Below, in pieces: positions 15,468 to 24,796 of a DNA stretch of 64,000 nt (position 1 is the first letter of the stretch; every line of letters starts with the position of its first letter). A program made the position numbers and the translations under genes. Source of the stretch: Christensenella massiliensis (lineage in GTDB: Bacteria; Bacillota; Clostridia; Christensenellales; Christensenellaceae). The notes below the pieces were generated by a model, which saw only the letters and a program-made list of their open reading frames with translations, searched no databases and had not been told where the DNA came from. Location of the stretch: assembly GCA_900155415.1 (NCBI GenBank), contig LT700187.1:1178001-1242000 (forward strand). The letters are read 5' to 3'.

Positions 15468-16136
15468 CTATTCATACTCGTTACACAACAGCGCGATTTT
15501 TTCCTCGTCCTCCTCCAGCGTGCTGAAGCGGTTGACGTCTTCTGCGAAATAGTTATCCGTATCGTCGTCGTTCACAGAGGAGACCTCGCCGATCACTGCC
15601 GCTTCTTCACCCGGCGCGCCCCAGAACGAATGATACATATACGGCGTGAGCGTGATGCTGTTCCCGTTTTCGATCCGGAACACCTCCCCGGCCTTTACCG
15701 TACGCGGTATCCCATCGCAATACACCGTCACGTCGGACTCATAGTCTACACCGCCGTCCTTTGCCGTGTTGTAAAGCTTGATCTCAAACGGTGCCCCCGC
15801 GCGGCTGATGATATCCTCCGATTTACACACGTGCATGTGGATGGGCAGCCTTTGCCCCGGCTCCAATACGATATATTTTTCCGCATATGGCGTGCCGATC
15901 TCAGGATGATTCACGACTCCGTTGCGGACGGTGAACAGCACAGCGCCGACCTTGTGGAAATCACCGCACCCAAAGTCGGTCACATCCCAACCCAGCATCG
16001 CCGCCTTGACCGTATCGGCCTGATAAGCGCTCCAGTCCTCCGGCTTAAAATATCCGAACATCGGCAGTTTGATATTTGCCTGTGCAAGCTGCTCTCTTGC
16101 CCATTTGATTTTCTCGTTGATCAGACTGCGTTTCAT
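15468..16136 (-). CDS. D-lyxose isomerase (cupin-type sugar isomerase), copy 1
   Basis: A 222-aa cupin enzyme that would interconvert D-lyxose and D-xylulose, often also D-mannose and D-fructose. Metal ligands are visible as His100, His102, Glu107 ('PIHMHVCKSEDII') and His169 ('YMYHSFW'). 'GWDVTDFGCGDF' and 'DDDTDNYFAEDVNRF' are further family landmarks. A close paralogue lies at 62369-63058. It has its own promoter (16193-16221) and is not in a sugar operon here; lgt and DUF1989 lie downstream on the same strand. Which sugar this copy prefers cannot be read from the sequence. Confidence 0.88.
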   Translation of the reverse strand: MKRSLINEKIKWAREQLAQANIKLPMFGYFKPEDWSAYQADTVKAAMLGWDVTDFGCGDFHKVGAVLFTVRNGVVNHPEIGTPYAEKYIVLEPGQRLPIHMHVCKSEDIISRAGAPFEIKLYNTAKDGGVDYESDVTVYCDGIPRTVKAGEVFRIENGNSITLTPYMYHSFWGAPGEEAAVIGEVSSVNDDDTDNYFAEDVNRFSTLEEDEEKIALLCNEYE

Positions 16137-16192
16137 TCTGTTTTCTTCCTTTCCTATTCATTTGCCGCTTCACTCACAGCGGCTGCCTTTCA

Positions 16193-16221
16193 ATTTTATA
16201 ATGATTTTCCTTTCTATGCAA
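16193..16221 (-). promoter_or_regulatory. Promoter of the D-lyxose isomerase gene, leftward
   Basis: On the minus strand TTGCAT (16216-16221) and TAAAAT (16193-16198) are 17 bases apart, about 60 bases before the start codon. The -35 abuts the terminator of the gene upstream. Confidence 0.65.
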
Positions 16222-16223
16222 TA

Positions 16224-16260
16224 AAAAACAGGCAAACCGGAAATGAGGCTTGCCTGTTTT
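16224..16260 (-). terminator. Terminator of the small membrane-protein gene
   Basis: Read leftward, CAGGCAA-type arms close a stem and are followed by a T run (TTTTTTATT). It ends the transcript of 16273-16545 right before the next promoter. Confidence 0.7.
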
Positions 16261-16272
16261 GATGCAGGTCTA

Positions 16273-16545
16273 TTACATCATACCAGCAAGGGAAGCTGCT
16301 GTACCTACAAGCGCAATTGCACAAACTGCGAGAACGATCCACAAAATCACGGAAAGAACGATACCGATGATTGAGAGGACCAGACCGCCCTTGCTCATGC
16401 CGCTCGGAGCCACCTTGTTTGCTTTTACGCCCAGAACTGTACCGATGATACCGCAGATCAGGCCGACGATCGGAACGATGAATGCGAAAACGACCGAAAC
16501 AATGCCCAGTACGAGAGGCGCAATGCCCATGTTTTTGTTTTCCAT
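16273..16545 (-). CDS. Small membrane protein of DUF4190 type
   Basis: A 90-aa protein with two hydrophobic segments ('LVLGIVSVVFAFIVPIVGLI' and 'GGLVLSIIGIVLSVILWIVL') joined by 'GVKANKVAPSGMSKGG'. This 'ALVLGIVS...SKGGLVLSIIGIV' layout is that of DUF4190/superinfection-immunity-like membrane proteins. The ATG at 16545 is preceded by GGAGGTATCATCACT. Function unknown. It is alone between the rho promoter region and its own terminator. A similar small membrane protein is encoded at 30982-31257. Confidence 0.8.
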   Translation of the reverse strand: MENKNMGIAPLVLGIVSVVFAFIVPIVGLICGIIGTVLGVKANKVAPSGMSKGGLVLSIIGIVLSVILWIVLAVCAIALVGTAASLAGMM

Positions 16546-17004
16546 AGTGATGATACCTCCATAAATAAATATGATACTTGAATGTTGGAATACGGCGGAG
16601 GCAAAACCGGCAGGCATACCTCCCAGCCTTTTCCACACCCATATTATATACCGTTCCCCGCTTGTAAGTCAATTTTTTAAAGAGAAAAAAGGCGGTAAAA
16701 TCAGAGAAAAAAAACGGGGATAGACAAAACCGGAAAATAAGATATATTTCTTTGTAATAAATGTAATATTTCTGCATAAAATATCGATAAATTTCATTGA
16801 CAACCGCGCCTTTTTTGCGCATAATAAAAGAGACAGAAGTGGAAATGTGCAGAAATGGAGTTCCAAGCCGTTTTTTTCCTGTATTTTTATGTAGATAATT
16901 TTATCACTTCATGAACGTTAAAGGGTTTTGATTGACGCTGCTTTATTACAAATGTGTTTAAAATTTAACTATTTTTAACATACTGAGAAGGAGTAATCAT
17001 CGTC
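16546..17004. other. AT-rich divergent intergenic region before rho
   Basis: No gene is seen. The right part is strongly AT-rich. It contains TTGACG at 16932-16937 and AT-rich -10-like sequence (TAAAAT at 16959-16964), though the 21-base spacing is too wide for a confident promoter. The left part carries the ribosome site and presumably the promoter of the small membrane protein. I found no riboswitch-like structure. Confidence 0.5.
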
Positions 17005-18582
17005 GTGGATACCAGCTTACTTGAATCCAAAAACCTCGCAGATTTACGCGAGATCGCGAAATTGGCAGGTGTGAAGTCTCCAACAAAATACAAAAAAGCG
17101 GACCTCCTTGCAAAACTGCTCGAGCTCGAACAGGCAGAAACGGAAAAAAAGGACGTGCCGCCGCAGGAAGAGCCTGAGGTCATAAAGGAAGAGCCGGCTC
17201 CTGTGGCGCAGGAGCCGGAGGCGCCGCAGAAGAAAGCGCCGGCGCGGCGCGGACGGCCGAAAGCAAAGGCGCAGCCGGAAGAAGCGGAAGCGCCGGAGCA
17301 GATGCAGGATTTCAGTGAAGACGAGGCCGAGGGAGAGGAAGAGCACCATTCCCGCAGGCGCAGGATTATTGAATATGTGCCGAACAACGATGCCGTAAAC
17401 GAGATACTCAATACCGGGGAATGCAAGGACGCCAACGGCATCCTTGAGGTGCACTCGGAAGGCTATGGCTTCCTGCGCAGTGAAAACTATCTGCCCGGCT
17501 CTAAGGATGTTTATGTGTCGCAGGCACAGATCCGCAAATTCAACCTGAAAACGGGAGATAAGGTGCGCGGAAAAACGCGGCCGTCCAAGGATGGAGAGCG
17601 CCTCTTGGCACTGCTTTATATCGAAACGGTAAATGACGAACCGGTGGAAAACTGTCAAACGCGGCCGGCGTTTGAAACGCTGACGCCGATCTATCCGGAC
17701 GAACGTTTCACGCTGGAGAATATCCGTGCGTCGCGCGATCTTGCGATCCGCATGATCGACCTCATTTCGCCGATCGGAAAAGGACAGCGCGGTCTCATCG
17801 TTGCCCCGCCGAAAGCCGGAAAAACAATTTTGCTGAAAAAGATCGCGAACAGCATTACGACCAATTATCCCGAAGTGGAGCTTTTGGTGCTGCTCATTGA
17901 CGAGCGGCCGGAGGAAGTGACGGATATGCAGCGCTCGATCGCGGGCGAGGTAGTCTATTCTACATTCGACGAAAAGCCGGAGAATCACGCGCGCGTGTCG
18001 GATATGGTGATCGAACGGGCAAAACGCCTCGTAGAGCATGGGCGCGACGTCGTGATCCTGCTCGACAGCCTGACGCGCCTCGGACGCGCGTATAACCTCA
18101 TCGTCCCGCCGTCCGGACGGACGCTTTCCGGAGGTCTTGATCCGGCGTCCTTATATAAGCCGAAACGGTTTTTCGGCGCGGCCCGCAACATCGAAGGGGG
18201 AGGTTCCCTTACCATCATTGCCACAGCGTTGGTAGAGACAGGCTCGCGTATGGATGAGATCATCTACGAAGAGTTCAAGGGTACGGGCAATATGGAGATA
18301 CATCTTGACCGCAAGCTTTCAGAAAAACGCATCTTCCCTGCGGTGGACCTTGCAAAATCCGGCACGCGGCGGGAAGACCTGCTGCTCTCGCAAAAGGAAC
18401 TGGAAGGAACGTGGGCGCTGCGCAAGGCGCTTTCCTCCGGTAATACGACGGAGGTCACGGAACAGCTCATCGGCATGCTCGTGCGCACGCAGACCAACGA
18501 GGAATTCCTCGCAAGGCTGCATGAATGGTTCCGGATATGGGAAAAGGAAGGCTATAATTCGGGCAGCGGCGGACGGTATTGA
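17005..18582 (+). CDS. rho: Transcription termination factor Rho
   Basis: Rho is the hexameric RNA-dependent ATPase that ends transcription. The 525-aa protein has the Rho_N domain (residues 1-45, '[22 protein letters not shown]'), a charged linker rich in Glu, Pro, Lys and Arg (about 48-118) often seen in Gram-positive Rho, the cold-shock-like RNA-binding domain ('[14 protein letters not shown]'), and the ATPase core with Walker A 'APPKAGKT', Walker B '[16 protein letters not shown]' and the secondary RNA loop. It starts with GTG at 17005; AAGGAG lies 11 bases upstream. A strong terminator follows, so it is a single-gene unit. Confidence 0.97.
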   Translation: MDTSLLESKNLADLREIAKLAGVKSPTKYKKADLLAKLLELEQAETEKKDVPPQEEPEVIKEEPAPVAQEPEAPQKKAPARRGRPKAKAQPEEAEAPEQMQDFSEDEAEGEEEHHSRRRRIIEYVPNNDAVNEILNTGECKDANGILEVHSEGYGFLRSENYLPGSKDVYVSQAQIRKFNLKTGDKVRGKTRPSKDGERLLALLYIETVNDEPVENCQTRPAFETLTPIYPDERFTLENIRASRDLAIRMIDLISPIGKGQRGLIVAPPKAGKTILLKKIANSITTNYPEVELLVLLIDERPEEVTDMQRSIAGEVVYSTFDEKPENHARVSDMVIERAKRLVEHGRDVVILLDSLTRLGRAYNLIVPPSGRTLSGGLDPASLYKPKRFFGAARNIEGGGSLTIIATALVETGSRMDEIIYEEFKGTGNMEIHLDRKLSEKRIFPAVDLAKSGTRREDLLLSQKELEGTWALRKALSSGNTTEVTEQLIGMLVRTQTNEEFLARLHEWFRIWEKEGYNSGSGGRY

Positions 18583-18592
18583 TAAGATGCAG

Positions 18593-18622
18593 AAACGGAT
18601 ATCCAAATTCGGATATCCGTTT
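18593..18622 (+). terminator. Terminator of rho
   Basis: AAACGGATATCC (18593-18604) pairs with GGATATCCGTTT (18611-18622), followed by seven T residues in all. Confidence 0.85.
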
Positions 18623-18813
18623 TTTTGCGGTTCGATCCCGGCGCGCGCTGCGCCGGAAAGCATCTCGGCGGGGCAATCCATTTCGGGGCAGAACGCATTT
18701 CGAGCGCACACTCAGGCGCAGGCTTGGAAGTCAGGCGGCAAAAAGCTCCCGCGCTTTACCCGAACCGTTTTTTGTGCTATATTTTGTCCTGTATGAAAAA
18801 CAAGGGGAGCGCT

Positions 18814-20307
18814 ATGAAATTCAAAAACCTTTCCGTGCGCAGGAAGATATTGCTGACGAATTTTATGATGATCGTGATCCCCGTTTTTATCGTGCTGCTC
18901 GTTATGGCTGTGATCCTTGCCGGTATCCTGACAGGAGGCGGGCCGGGCGTCATGATCGCGGCGGCGGAAAAATGGGCGGGAGAAACGACCAATTATCAGC
19001 TCCAGCTGATGATCGATTCCATCAGCGAACAATTGGTGGAAGAGGAGGATGCATTTCGGGAGAACTCTTCCATGAGGGAGCTCTGCCGGAAGCTCGAGCA
19101 AACGGGAATACATATTGCAATCGCTGATGACACGGGTGTGCGCTATCTTTCGGAGGGCACATCCTATGAAGCGCTTGAACGGCAGGCAGATGAATTGGGG
19201 GCTTCCTCTGCGCCGTCTTTCGTACGGACGCAGGATGGGTTTGCGTGCCGCGCGGTGACAAAAACCGCCGCGGGAGCATACTCCATCACGGCGGCGGCAC
19301 CGGGCTTCGCATATCCGCAGGGAGAATATTATGCCTATGATTCTATAAAAGCGCATCTGAAAGTTATCCTCGTTGTGGTCAGTGCAGCGGCAGTTGTTAT
19401 TATATTGCTGACGGGCGTATTCCTTTCGCGCAAGCTGTCCCGCAGCATCCTTGACCCGGTGGAGAAGCTGGGAAAAGCGACGGAGGCGCTTTGTAAGGGG
19501 GATTTAGACCAGCCTGTGGGATACGGATCGGAAGACGAGCTTGGGCAGGTATGCAAGGGCTTTGACGAGATGCGGATCCGGCTGCGGGAGTCAAGGCGTA
19601 GAGAGGAGCGCTATCGGCAGCAGAGAAAACAACTGATCGCAGGGATATCGCACGACCTGTCAACACCCATCACCTCGATCCAAGGATATGTGAGCGGGAT
19701 ATTGGACGGGATTGCAGATACGCCGGAAAAGCGGGAGCGTTATCTGCATACGATCTATGACCGCGCCTGCGATATGAACAGAATGGTGGACGGCCTCTTC
19801 CTGCTTACAAAGCTGGATCTTGACCGGGAGCCGTTCCACATGGAGCGGACAGACCTTGCGCAGTACTTTAAGGAAAAATATCCCGGGTGGAAGGAAAAAA
19901 TACCGGATATGGAGCTGGAGGTGCACATGGACGGCAGCCGCGGCGTGTTCGTGCAGATCGACCGTTTCCAGTTTGAACGCGTCGTTGCCAATCTGATCGA
20001 TAACAGCAGCAAATACCGGAGGGGAGCGCACGGGAAAGTCAATATCTATCTCGTGCGGAACGCAGGCGCAGCAGAGATCACGTTTCGGGACGACGGGATC
20101 GGAATAGCCGAAAATGAGGAAGAAAAAATTTTTGAGAGCTTTTACCGCGCGGACCCTGCGCGGAATACGGAAAAGGGAAGCGGCCTCGGGCTTGCCATTG
20201 CGCGGCAGATCGTCGAACATATGGGCGGAAAAATCTGGGCGCAGGCCGTGCAGAGCGGCGGGCTCATCATACGCATCAGATTGCCGGAGGCGGGAGGAGA
20301 GCAGTGA
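18814..20307 (+). CDS. Sensor histidine kinase, HAMP-containing
   Basis: A 497-aa membrane kinase: first membrane segment about residues 17-43, an extracytoplasmic sensor region to about 175, second membrane segment ('VILVVVSAAAVVIILLTGVFL'), a HAMP linker ('SILDPVEKLGKATEALCKGD'), HisKA with 'AGISHDLSTPITSIQGY', and HATPase_c with N-box 'NLIDNSSKY', 'DDGIGI' and 'GSGLGLAIARQ'. It phosphorylates the OmpR-type regulator whose GTG start overlaps its last codons. I start at the ATG with AGGGGAG upstream; one seven codons earlier is possible. The signal is unknown. The kinase-before-regulator order is less usual. Confidence 0.92.
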   Translation: MKFKNLSVRRKILLTNFMMIVIPVFIVLLVMAVILAGILTGGGPGVMIAAAEKWAGETTNYQLQLMIDSISEQLVEEEDAFRENSSMRELCRKLEQTGIHIAIADDTGVRYLSEGTSYEALERQADELGASSAPSFVRTQDGFACRAVTKTAAGAYSITAAAPGFAYPQGEYYAYDSIKAHLKVILVVVSAAAVVIILLTGVFLSRKLSRSILDPVEKLGKATEALCKGDLDQPVGYGSEDELGQVCKGFDEMRIRLRESRRREERYRQQRKQLIAGISHDLSTPITSIQGYVSGILDGIADTPEKRERYLHTIYDRACDMNRMVDGLFLLTKLDLDREPFHMERTDLAQYFKEKYPGWKEKIPDMELEVHMDGSRGVFVQIDRFQFERVVANLIDNSSKYRRGAHGKVNIYLVRNAGAAEITFRDDGIGIAENEEEKIFESFYRADPARNTEKGSGLGLAIARQIVEHMGGKIWAQAVQSGGLIIRIRLPEAGGEQ

Positions 20308-20978
20308 AAAGAGTATTGATCATAGAAGACGACAGGAGCATTGCGGAGCTGGAACGGGATTATCTGCAGGCAGACGGCATTGAAGCGGTGGTAGCAGAAA
20401 ATGGAAGGACAGGGCTTGCGTATGCGTTGGAAGAGCATTTTGACCTGATCGTATTGGACGTGATGCTGCCCGGTATGGATGGATTCGAGGTATGCCGGGA
20501 AATACGCGCACGGAAAGAGGTGCCGGTCCTGATCGTTTCAGCGCGGCGGGATGATGCAGACAAAGTGAAAGGGCTTGGAATCGGAGCAGACGATTATATC
20601 GTCAAGCCGTTCAGCCCGTCAGAGCTCGTGGCACGGGTCCGTGCCCACATCGCGCGGTTTGAGCGCTTGACGAACCGGAACGGAAGGGGAGAGATACGGG
20701 TCCGCGGCCTTGTGATCGACGTTCCGGCCCGGCGGGTATATGTGCAGGATAAGGAGGCCGTCCTCAAAAATAAGGAGTTTGAACTGTTGCTGTTCCTTGC
20801 GGAAAACCCGAATATCGTATTCAGCAAGGAAACGCTGTTTGACCGGATATGGGGCATGGATTCGCTCGGAGATACCGCAACGGTAACGGTGCACATCAAC
20901 CGCATCCGCGATAAGATAGAGGGAACGGAAAAATATATCGAAACGGTATGGGGCTCGGGCTACCGCTTCCGGGCATAG
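20304..20978 (+). CDS. OmpR/PhoB-family response regulator
   Basis: A 224-aa regulator with a receiver domain (residues 1-118; phospho-acceptor Asp52 in 'LIVLDVMLPGMDG', conserved Lys in 'DYIVKPFSP') and a winged-helix domain ending 'YIETVWGSGYRF'. The GTG start overlaps the kinase stop by four bases and has GGAGGAG upstream, so the pair is translationally coupled. Targets are unknown; neighbours give no clear regulon. Confidence 0.93.
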   Translation: MKRVLIIEDDRSIAELERDYLQADGIEAVVAENGRTGLAYALEEHFDLIVLDVMLPGMDGFEVCREIRARKEVPVLIVSARRDDADKVKGLGIGADDYIVKPFSPSELVARVRAHIARFERLTNRNGRGEIRVRGLVIDVPARRVYVQDKEAVLKNKEFELLLFLAENPNIVFSKETLFDRIWGMDSLGDTATVTVHINRIRDKIEGTEKYIETVWGSGYRFRA

Positions 20979-21018
20979 AAAAAACGCATATACACGCGGT
21001 TTTTGCAGAGCCCTTTCA

Positions 21019-21047
21019 TTGACAGCGCTAACCGGAACCGATACAAT
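21019..21047 (+). promoter_or_regulatory. Promoter of the XRE-cupin/acyl-CoA synthetase operon
   Basis: TTGACA (21019-21024) and TACAAT (21042-21047) are separated by exactly 17 bases, about 70 bases before the regulator start. Confidence 0.8.
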
Positions 21048-21116
21048 AAAAAAGGAACGTTTTGGGAGCAAACGGCGCAAAGCCGCCGAATCAACGGAAC
21101 GGAATGGGGAATCGAT

Positions 21117-21662
21117 ATGAATGAACAGGTAAAACAAATAGCGGCGCGGATACGCGAACTGCGGGAGATATTGGATATCCCGCAGGAAAGGGTCGCCGAA
21201 AAAGTCGAGGTGAGCCTCGCAGAATATCAAAAATATGAAAATGCGGAGGACGATATCCCGATCGGCGTGCTGTACGGCGTGGCCGCAGAGCTGGGCGTGG
21301 ACCCGACCGAGCTTTTGACGGGGGAAGCCCCGCACATGGACGAATATACCATTGTGCGCGGCGGTGCGGGCGTAAGCGTGGAACGCTATCCGGGCTATGC
21401 GTTCACCTCCCTTGCCTACAACTATAAAAACCGCGATATGGAGCCGATGATCGTGACGATCTCGCCGAGCGACGAAGCGGAGCTGATGACGCACAGCGGG
21501 CAGGAATTCAACTATGTCCTTGAGGGAAGCATCAAGGTCATCATCAAAAACCGTGAGTTTATTCTGAATGCGGGCGACAGCATCTATTTCAATCCCGCGT
21601 TTCCGCATGGGCAGCGGGCGGTCACAGATGTGGCGAAATTTTTGACGATCATCAACGAGTGA
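21117..21662 (+). CDS. XRE-family regulator with C-terminal cupin domain
   Basis: The 181-aa protein joins a Cro/CI helix-turn-helix (residues about 9-62, 'ILDIPQERVAEKVEVSLAEYQKYENAEDDIP') to a small cupin ('SGQEFNYVLEGSIKVIIKNREFILNAGDSIYFNPAFPHGQRAV'). Such HTH-cupin regulators commonly sense a small carboxylate or its product and sit next to their target gene. Here an acyl-CoA synthetase starts 12 bases after the stop, so this is probably its regulator. The start at 21117 has GGGGA upstream. The promoter is at 21019-21047. Confidence 0.9.
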   Translation: MNEQVKQIAARIRELREILDIPQERVAEKVEVSLAEYQKYENAEDDIPIGVLYGVAAELGVDPTELLTGEAPHMDEYTIVRGGAGVSVERYPGYAFTSLAYNYKNRDMEPMIVTISPSDEAELMTHSGQEFNYVLEGSIKVIIKNREFILNAGDSIYFNPAFPHGQRAVTDVAKFLTIINE

Positions 21663-21673
21663 GGGGCAGGCAG

Positions 21674-23326
21674 ATGTTGGAACGGTTTTTGGACAGAATA
21701 GAATTTGACAGCTATGAGGATTTCAAGCAAAATTATAAACTGAATATCCCGGAGCATTTTAATTTTGGTTACGATATCGTAGACGAATGGGCGCGGCAGG
21801 ATGAAAGCAAGCCTGCGCTCGTGTGGTGCGACGACGACGGAAATGAGAAGAGGTTTTCATTCGGCGACATAAAGCGCATGAGCGATAAGGCGGCGAATAT
21901 GCTGAAGAGCAAGGGCGTGCGCAGGGGGGACCCGGTTCTGCTGATGCTCAAGCAGCGCCCGGAGGTGTGGTTCATGATGGTGGGGCTGCACAAGCTGGGA
22001 GCAGTGTGCATTCCCGCAACTTTCCAGCTGACGCCGAAGGATATCATCTACCGCTGCAACGCGGCGGACGTGAAGATGATCTGCGCGGTGGACGACGAAG
22101 AGATGCTGAAGCATGTGGAAGCGTCGCTCCCCGAATGCAAAACGGTCGGGCATGTCGGCGTGGTCGGAGAGAACATTCCGGAATGGGCGTTCGATCTGCG
22201 GGCGGAGCTTGCGGCGGCGGACGGCGAATGGACGCGCGAATATATCAATGAAAACGACGAGCCGATGCTCATCTATTTTTCGTCGGGAACGACGGGCATG
22301 CCTAAGATGATCCTGCACGATTTCACTTACCCGCTTGGGCATATCGTAACGGCAAAATACTGGCAGAAGGTGGAGGATGGCGGCCTGCACCTTACGGTGT
22401 CCGACTCCGGCTGGGCAAAATTCGGCTGGGGCAAGATATATGGCCAGTGGATCTGCGGAGCGGTGGTTGTCGCATACGACACGGAAAAATTCAGGCCGCA
22501 GAAGCTGCTGGAAACGATCGACAGGCTCAGGCTGACGACGTTCTGTGCGCCGCCCACGATTTACCGCTTCCTCATCAAGGAGGATATGAGCCGCTGCGAT
22601 TTTTCTACCATCAGGCATGCGGGCATCGCAGGGGAGCCGCTGAATCCGGAAGTGTACAACCGCTTCCTTGAGATCACGGGGCTTCCGGTGACGGAGGGCT
22701 TCGGACAGTCTGAAACGAGCGTGCTGATCGCCAATTTCGGGTGGGACCCGATCAAGCCCGGCTCTACGGGCAAGCCGTCCCCGCTTTACGATGTGGACAT
22801 CGTGGACGAGGACGGAAATTCGTGCGAGGACGGCGTGGTCGGCTCCATCGTCGTAAGGAATGCGGACAAACACCCGGCAGGGCTGTTCAAAAAATATTAC
22901 CGGGACGAGGAAGCGACGGACCGCTGCTGGAAAAACGGGATGTATAATACCGGAGATACGGCGTGGCGGGATGCGGAAGGATATTTTTGGTTCGTAGGCC
23001 GGAACGACGACGTCATCAAGTGCTCGGGCTACCGCATCGGGCCGTTCGAGGTGGAAAGCGCCCTGCTGACGCACCCGTCCGTACTGGAATGCGCGGTAAC
23101 GGCCGTGCCCGACCCGGTACGCGGACAGGTCGTGAAAGCGACGATCGTGCTCGCGCGCGGATTTGAAGCGTCGGAGGAGCTGAAAAAAGAACTCCAAACG
23201 CATGTGAAGAATGTGACGGCGCCCTATAAATACCCGCGCGTGGTGGAATTTGTAGACGAGCTGCCCAAAACGGTGAGCGGCAAGATACGCCGCGTGCAGA
23301 TACGAAACGAGGATGCAAAAAAATAA
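21674..23326 (+). CDS. Acyl-CoA synthetase (AMP-forming), medium-chain type
   Basis: A 550-aa member of the adenylate-forming ANL superfamily: it activates a carboxylic acid to acyl-AMP and then to acyl-CoA. The P-loop motif 'IYFSSGTTGMPKM', the A5 'TEGFGQSET' region, 'GDTAWRDAEGYFWFVGRNDDVIKCSGYRIGP' hinge and the C-terminal catalytic lysine in 'KTVSGKIRR' are all present. The ATG at 21674 follows GGGGCAGG; a GTG five codons upstream overlaps the previous stop and is an alternative. Operon partner of the XRE-cupin gene. The actual acid (short or medium chain, aromatic) is not clear. Confidence 0.9.
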   Translation: MLERFLDRIEFDSYEDFKQNYKLNIPEHFNFGYDIVDEWARQDESKPALVWCDDDGNEKRFSFGDIKRMSDKAANMLKSKGVRRGDPVLLMLKQRPEVWFMMVGLHKLGAVCIPATFQLTPKDIIYRCNAADVKMICAVDDEEMLKHVEASLPECKTVGHVGVVGENIPEWAFDLRAELAAADGEWTREYINENDEPMLIYFSSGTTGMPKMILHDFTYPLGHIVTAKYWQKVEDGGLHLTVSDSGWAKFGWGKIYGQWICGAVVVAYDTEKFRPQKLLETIDRLRLTTFCAPPTIYRFLIKEDMSRCDFSTIRHAGIAGEPLNPEVYNRFLEITGLPVTEGFGQSETSVLIANFGWDPIKPGSTGKPSPLYDVDIVDEDGNSCEDGVVGSIVVRNADKHPAGLFKKYYRDEEATDRCWKNGMYNTGDTAWRDAEGYFWFVGRNDDVIKCSGYRIGPFEVESALLTHPSVLECAVTAVPDPVRGQVVKATIVLARGFEASEELKKELQTHVKNVTAPYKYPRVVEFVDELPKTVSGKIRRVQIRNEDAKK

Positions 23327-23337
23327 TATGGAAACGG

Positions 23338-23374
23338 AAAAGCCGCGGCGAACGTAAGCAAAGCCGCGGCTTTT
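23338..23374 (+). terminator. Terminator of the acyl-CoA synthetase operon
   Basis: AAAAGCCGCGGC (23338-23349) pairs with GCCGCGGCTTTT (23363-23374). Confidence 0.85.
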
Positions 23375-23545
23375 CGTATAGCTGCCGCTTTGCAGCAGGC
23401 GGCTGAATCCTCATAAAATGGCGGTACGGCATGATTGGTTTTTGGTAAAAGAACCGGATGGCTGTCAAAAAAGCGTTCCCGCTGCCAGAAACGCTTTTTT
23501 GAAATAGAAGAGGAGAGAAAATTACAGCTGGGAGCAAGCCAAAGC

Positions 23546-24088
23546 CTATCCCAGTTCGATCAATTCACAGTTATTATCCGGGCAAGCCCGCCGCCACATA
23601 CGGGCAGTCATGCACTGGAGCGACAGGTCATGGAATTTTCCGTCTATCAGCACATGATCGATGAGCACGCCCTCCTGTATGCAGCCGCTTGCGGTCCTGC
23701 GCCGCGCCGCACACGCATTTTCCGGGAACGCGCTGAACGTGACCTTGTTGAGCCCTAATGCTCCGAATGCGTGATGATAGACGCTTCGTTCCAGCAGCAA
23801 AGACAATTCGTCCGAATCGTCCGCCGGATCGTGCAGATAATAGCTCCAGCCGCACCGCTTGTTTTCAAGGTTGATCCCTACGAGGGCAAGAACGCCGATG
23901 GGGGCTTTGTTCCTGCGTATGAGCCAATGCGTCGTAAAAGGCTCGTTTCTGCGCTCCCCGATCCACCGGAACTGTCCGGCAAGGGAGGCCTGCGTATCGC
24001 AGGCAAGAAATTCACGGGCGCTTTCGTCCGCCATCCATTCGGAGAGCAGACCGATCTCTTCCCGGGCGATCGGTGTACAGCTTATCAT
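23546..24088 (-). CDS. GNAT-family N-acetyltransferase
   Basis: A 180-aa acetyl-CoA-dependent acetyltransferase of the RimJ/RimL-like GNAT class. It shows 'LSEWMADESAREFLACDTQ' (N-terminal helices), 'HWLIRRNKAPIGVLALVGINLENKRCGWSYYL' (beta4-like strand region), and 'HHAFGALGLNKVTFSAFPENACA' (C-terminal helix and strand). I start at 24088, where AGGATGG is eight bases upstream; an ATG at 24100 is possible. It is leftward and divergent from thpR; no operon partner. Substrate unknown. Confidence 0.8.
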   Translation of the reverse strand: MISCTPIAREEIGLLSEWMADESAREFLACDTQASLAGQFRWIGERRNEPFTTHWLIRRNKAPIGVLALVGINLENKRCGWSYYLHDPADDSDELSLLLERSVYHHAFGALGLNKVTFSAFPENACAARRRTASGCIQEGVLIDHVLIDGKFHDLSLQCMTARMWRRACPDNNCELIELG

Positions 24089-24208
24089 TGCGTTTACCAT
24101 CCTGTTCTGTTCAGGCACAGCGCCTGTATGATAGTCTTTGTATAAACGAAACAGGGAAGGGATAAACAGGTTTGTTTGCGGTATGATAAAAGAAACGGAG
24201 GATAACGG

Positions 24209-24757
24209 GTGAAACAGACGGAACGGCTTTTTATCGCTGCGGAACTGCCGGAAAATATGGTGCGGACGCTCAAGCATACGGCACACAGCTTGGGATTGCG
24301 GGGAAAGGCGCGCTTATCACGGCCGGAGAACTATCATGTCACGCTTGCATTTCTCGGAGAGACGGAGCTTGCGCATGCGGAACAGATAGAGCGTGCGGTA
24401 TCCCGTGCCGTGGAAAATGTGCCGCCCGTTTCTGCCGCGCTGTCCGGTCTCGGCTATTTTGGAAAGAAAAACGACGCGGTGCTGTGGTGCGGCCTTGCAG
24501 GTGCGCAGCCGCTGATCGCGCTTGCAGAGCGTATTCGTAAGAACTTGGGGCAGGCGGGGATATGGTTTGACGGCAAGCCGGTGCGTCCGCATATCACGCT
24601 TGCGCGCCGTGCAGACCTGACCGGGATAAGCTTGGAGGGCGCTTCGCCTGCGCCCGCGGCAGGAATACTCTCAAATATAACGCTTTTTGAGAGCGTGCGG
24701 GAAGCCGGACGGCTCGTATACCGCCCGCTTCGCCGGTTTTATTTAAAAGACGTTTAA
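24209..24757 (+). CDS. thpR: RNA 2',3'-cyclic phosphodiesterase (2H family)
   Basis: The 182-aa protein has the two HxT(L) motifs of the 2H phosphoesterases: 'HVTLAFLG' (His43) and 'RPHITLARR' (about His128). This is the ThpR/LigT family, which hydrolyses 2',3'-cyclic phosphate RNA ends and can ligate tRNA halves in vitro. The start is GTG with GGAGGATAAC upstream. It precedes a Nudix gene by 39 bases, probably in one operon with that gene and the aminotransferase-fold lyase. Confidence 0.9.
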   Translation: MKQTERLFIAAELPENMVRTLKHTAHSLGLRGKARLSRPENYHVTLAFLGETELAHAEQIERAVSRAVENVPPVSAALSGLGYFGKKNDAVLWCGLAGAQPLIALAERIRKNLGQAGIWFDGKPVRPHITLARRADLTGISLEGASPAPAAGILSNITLFESVREAGRLVYRPLRRFYLKDV

Positions 24758-24796
24758 AAAACGTGTATGCTTTGGATGCCGGGGACGGTTCGTTTT

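Noticed and set aside
21857-23203. Long leftward frame of 448 codons
   Set aside because: Exact antisense shadow of the acyl-CoA synthetase, His/Arg-rich composition typical of such shadows in GC-rich genes.
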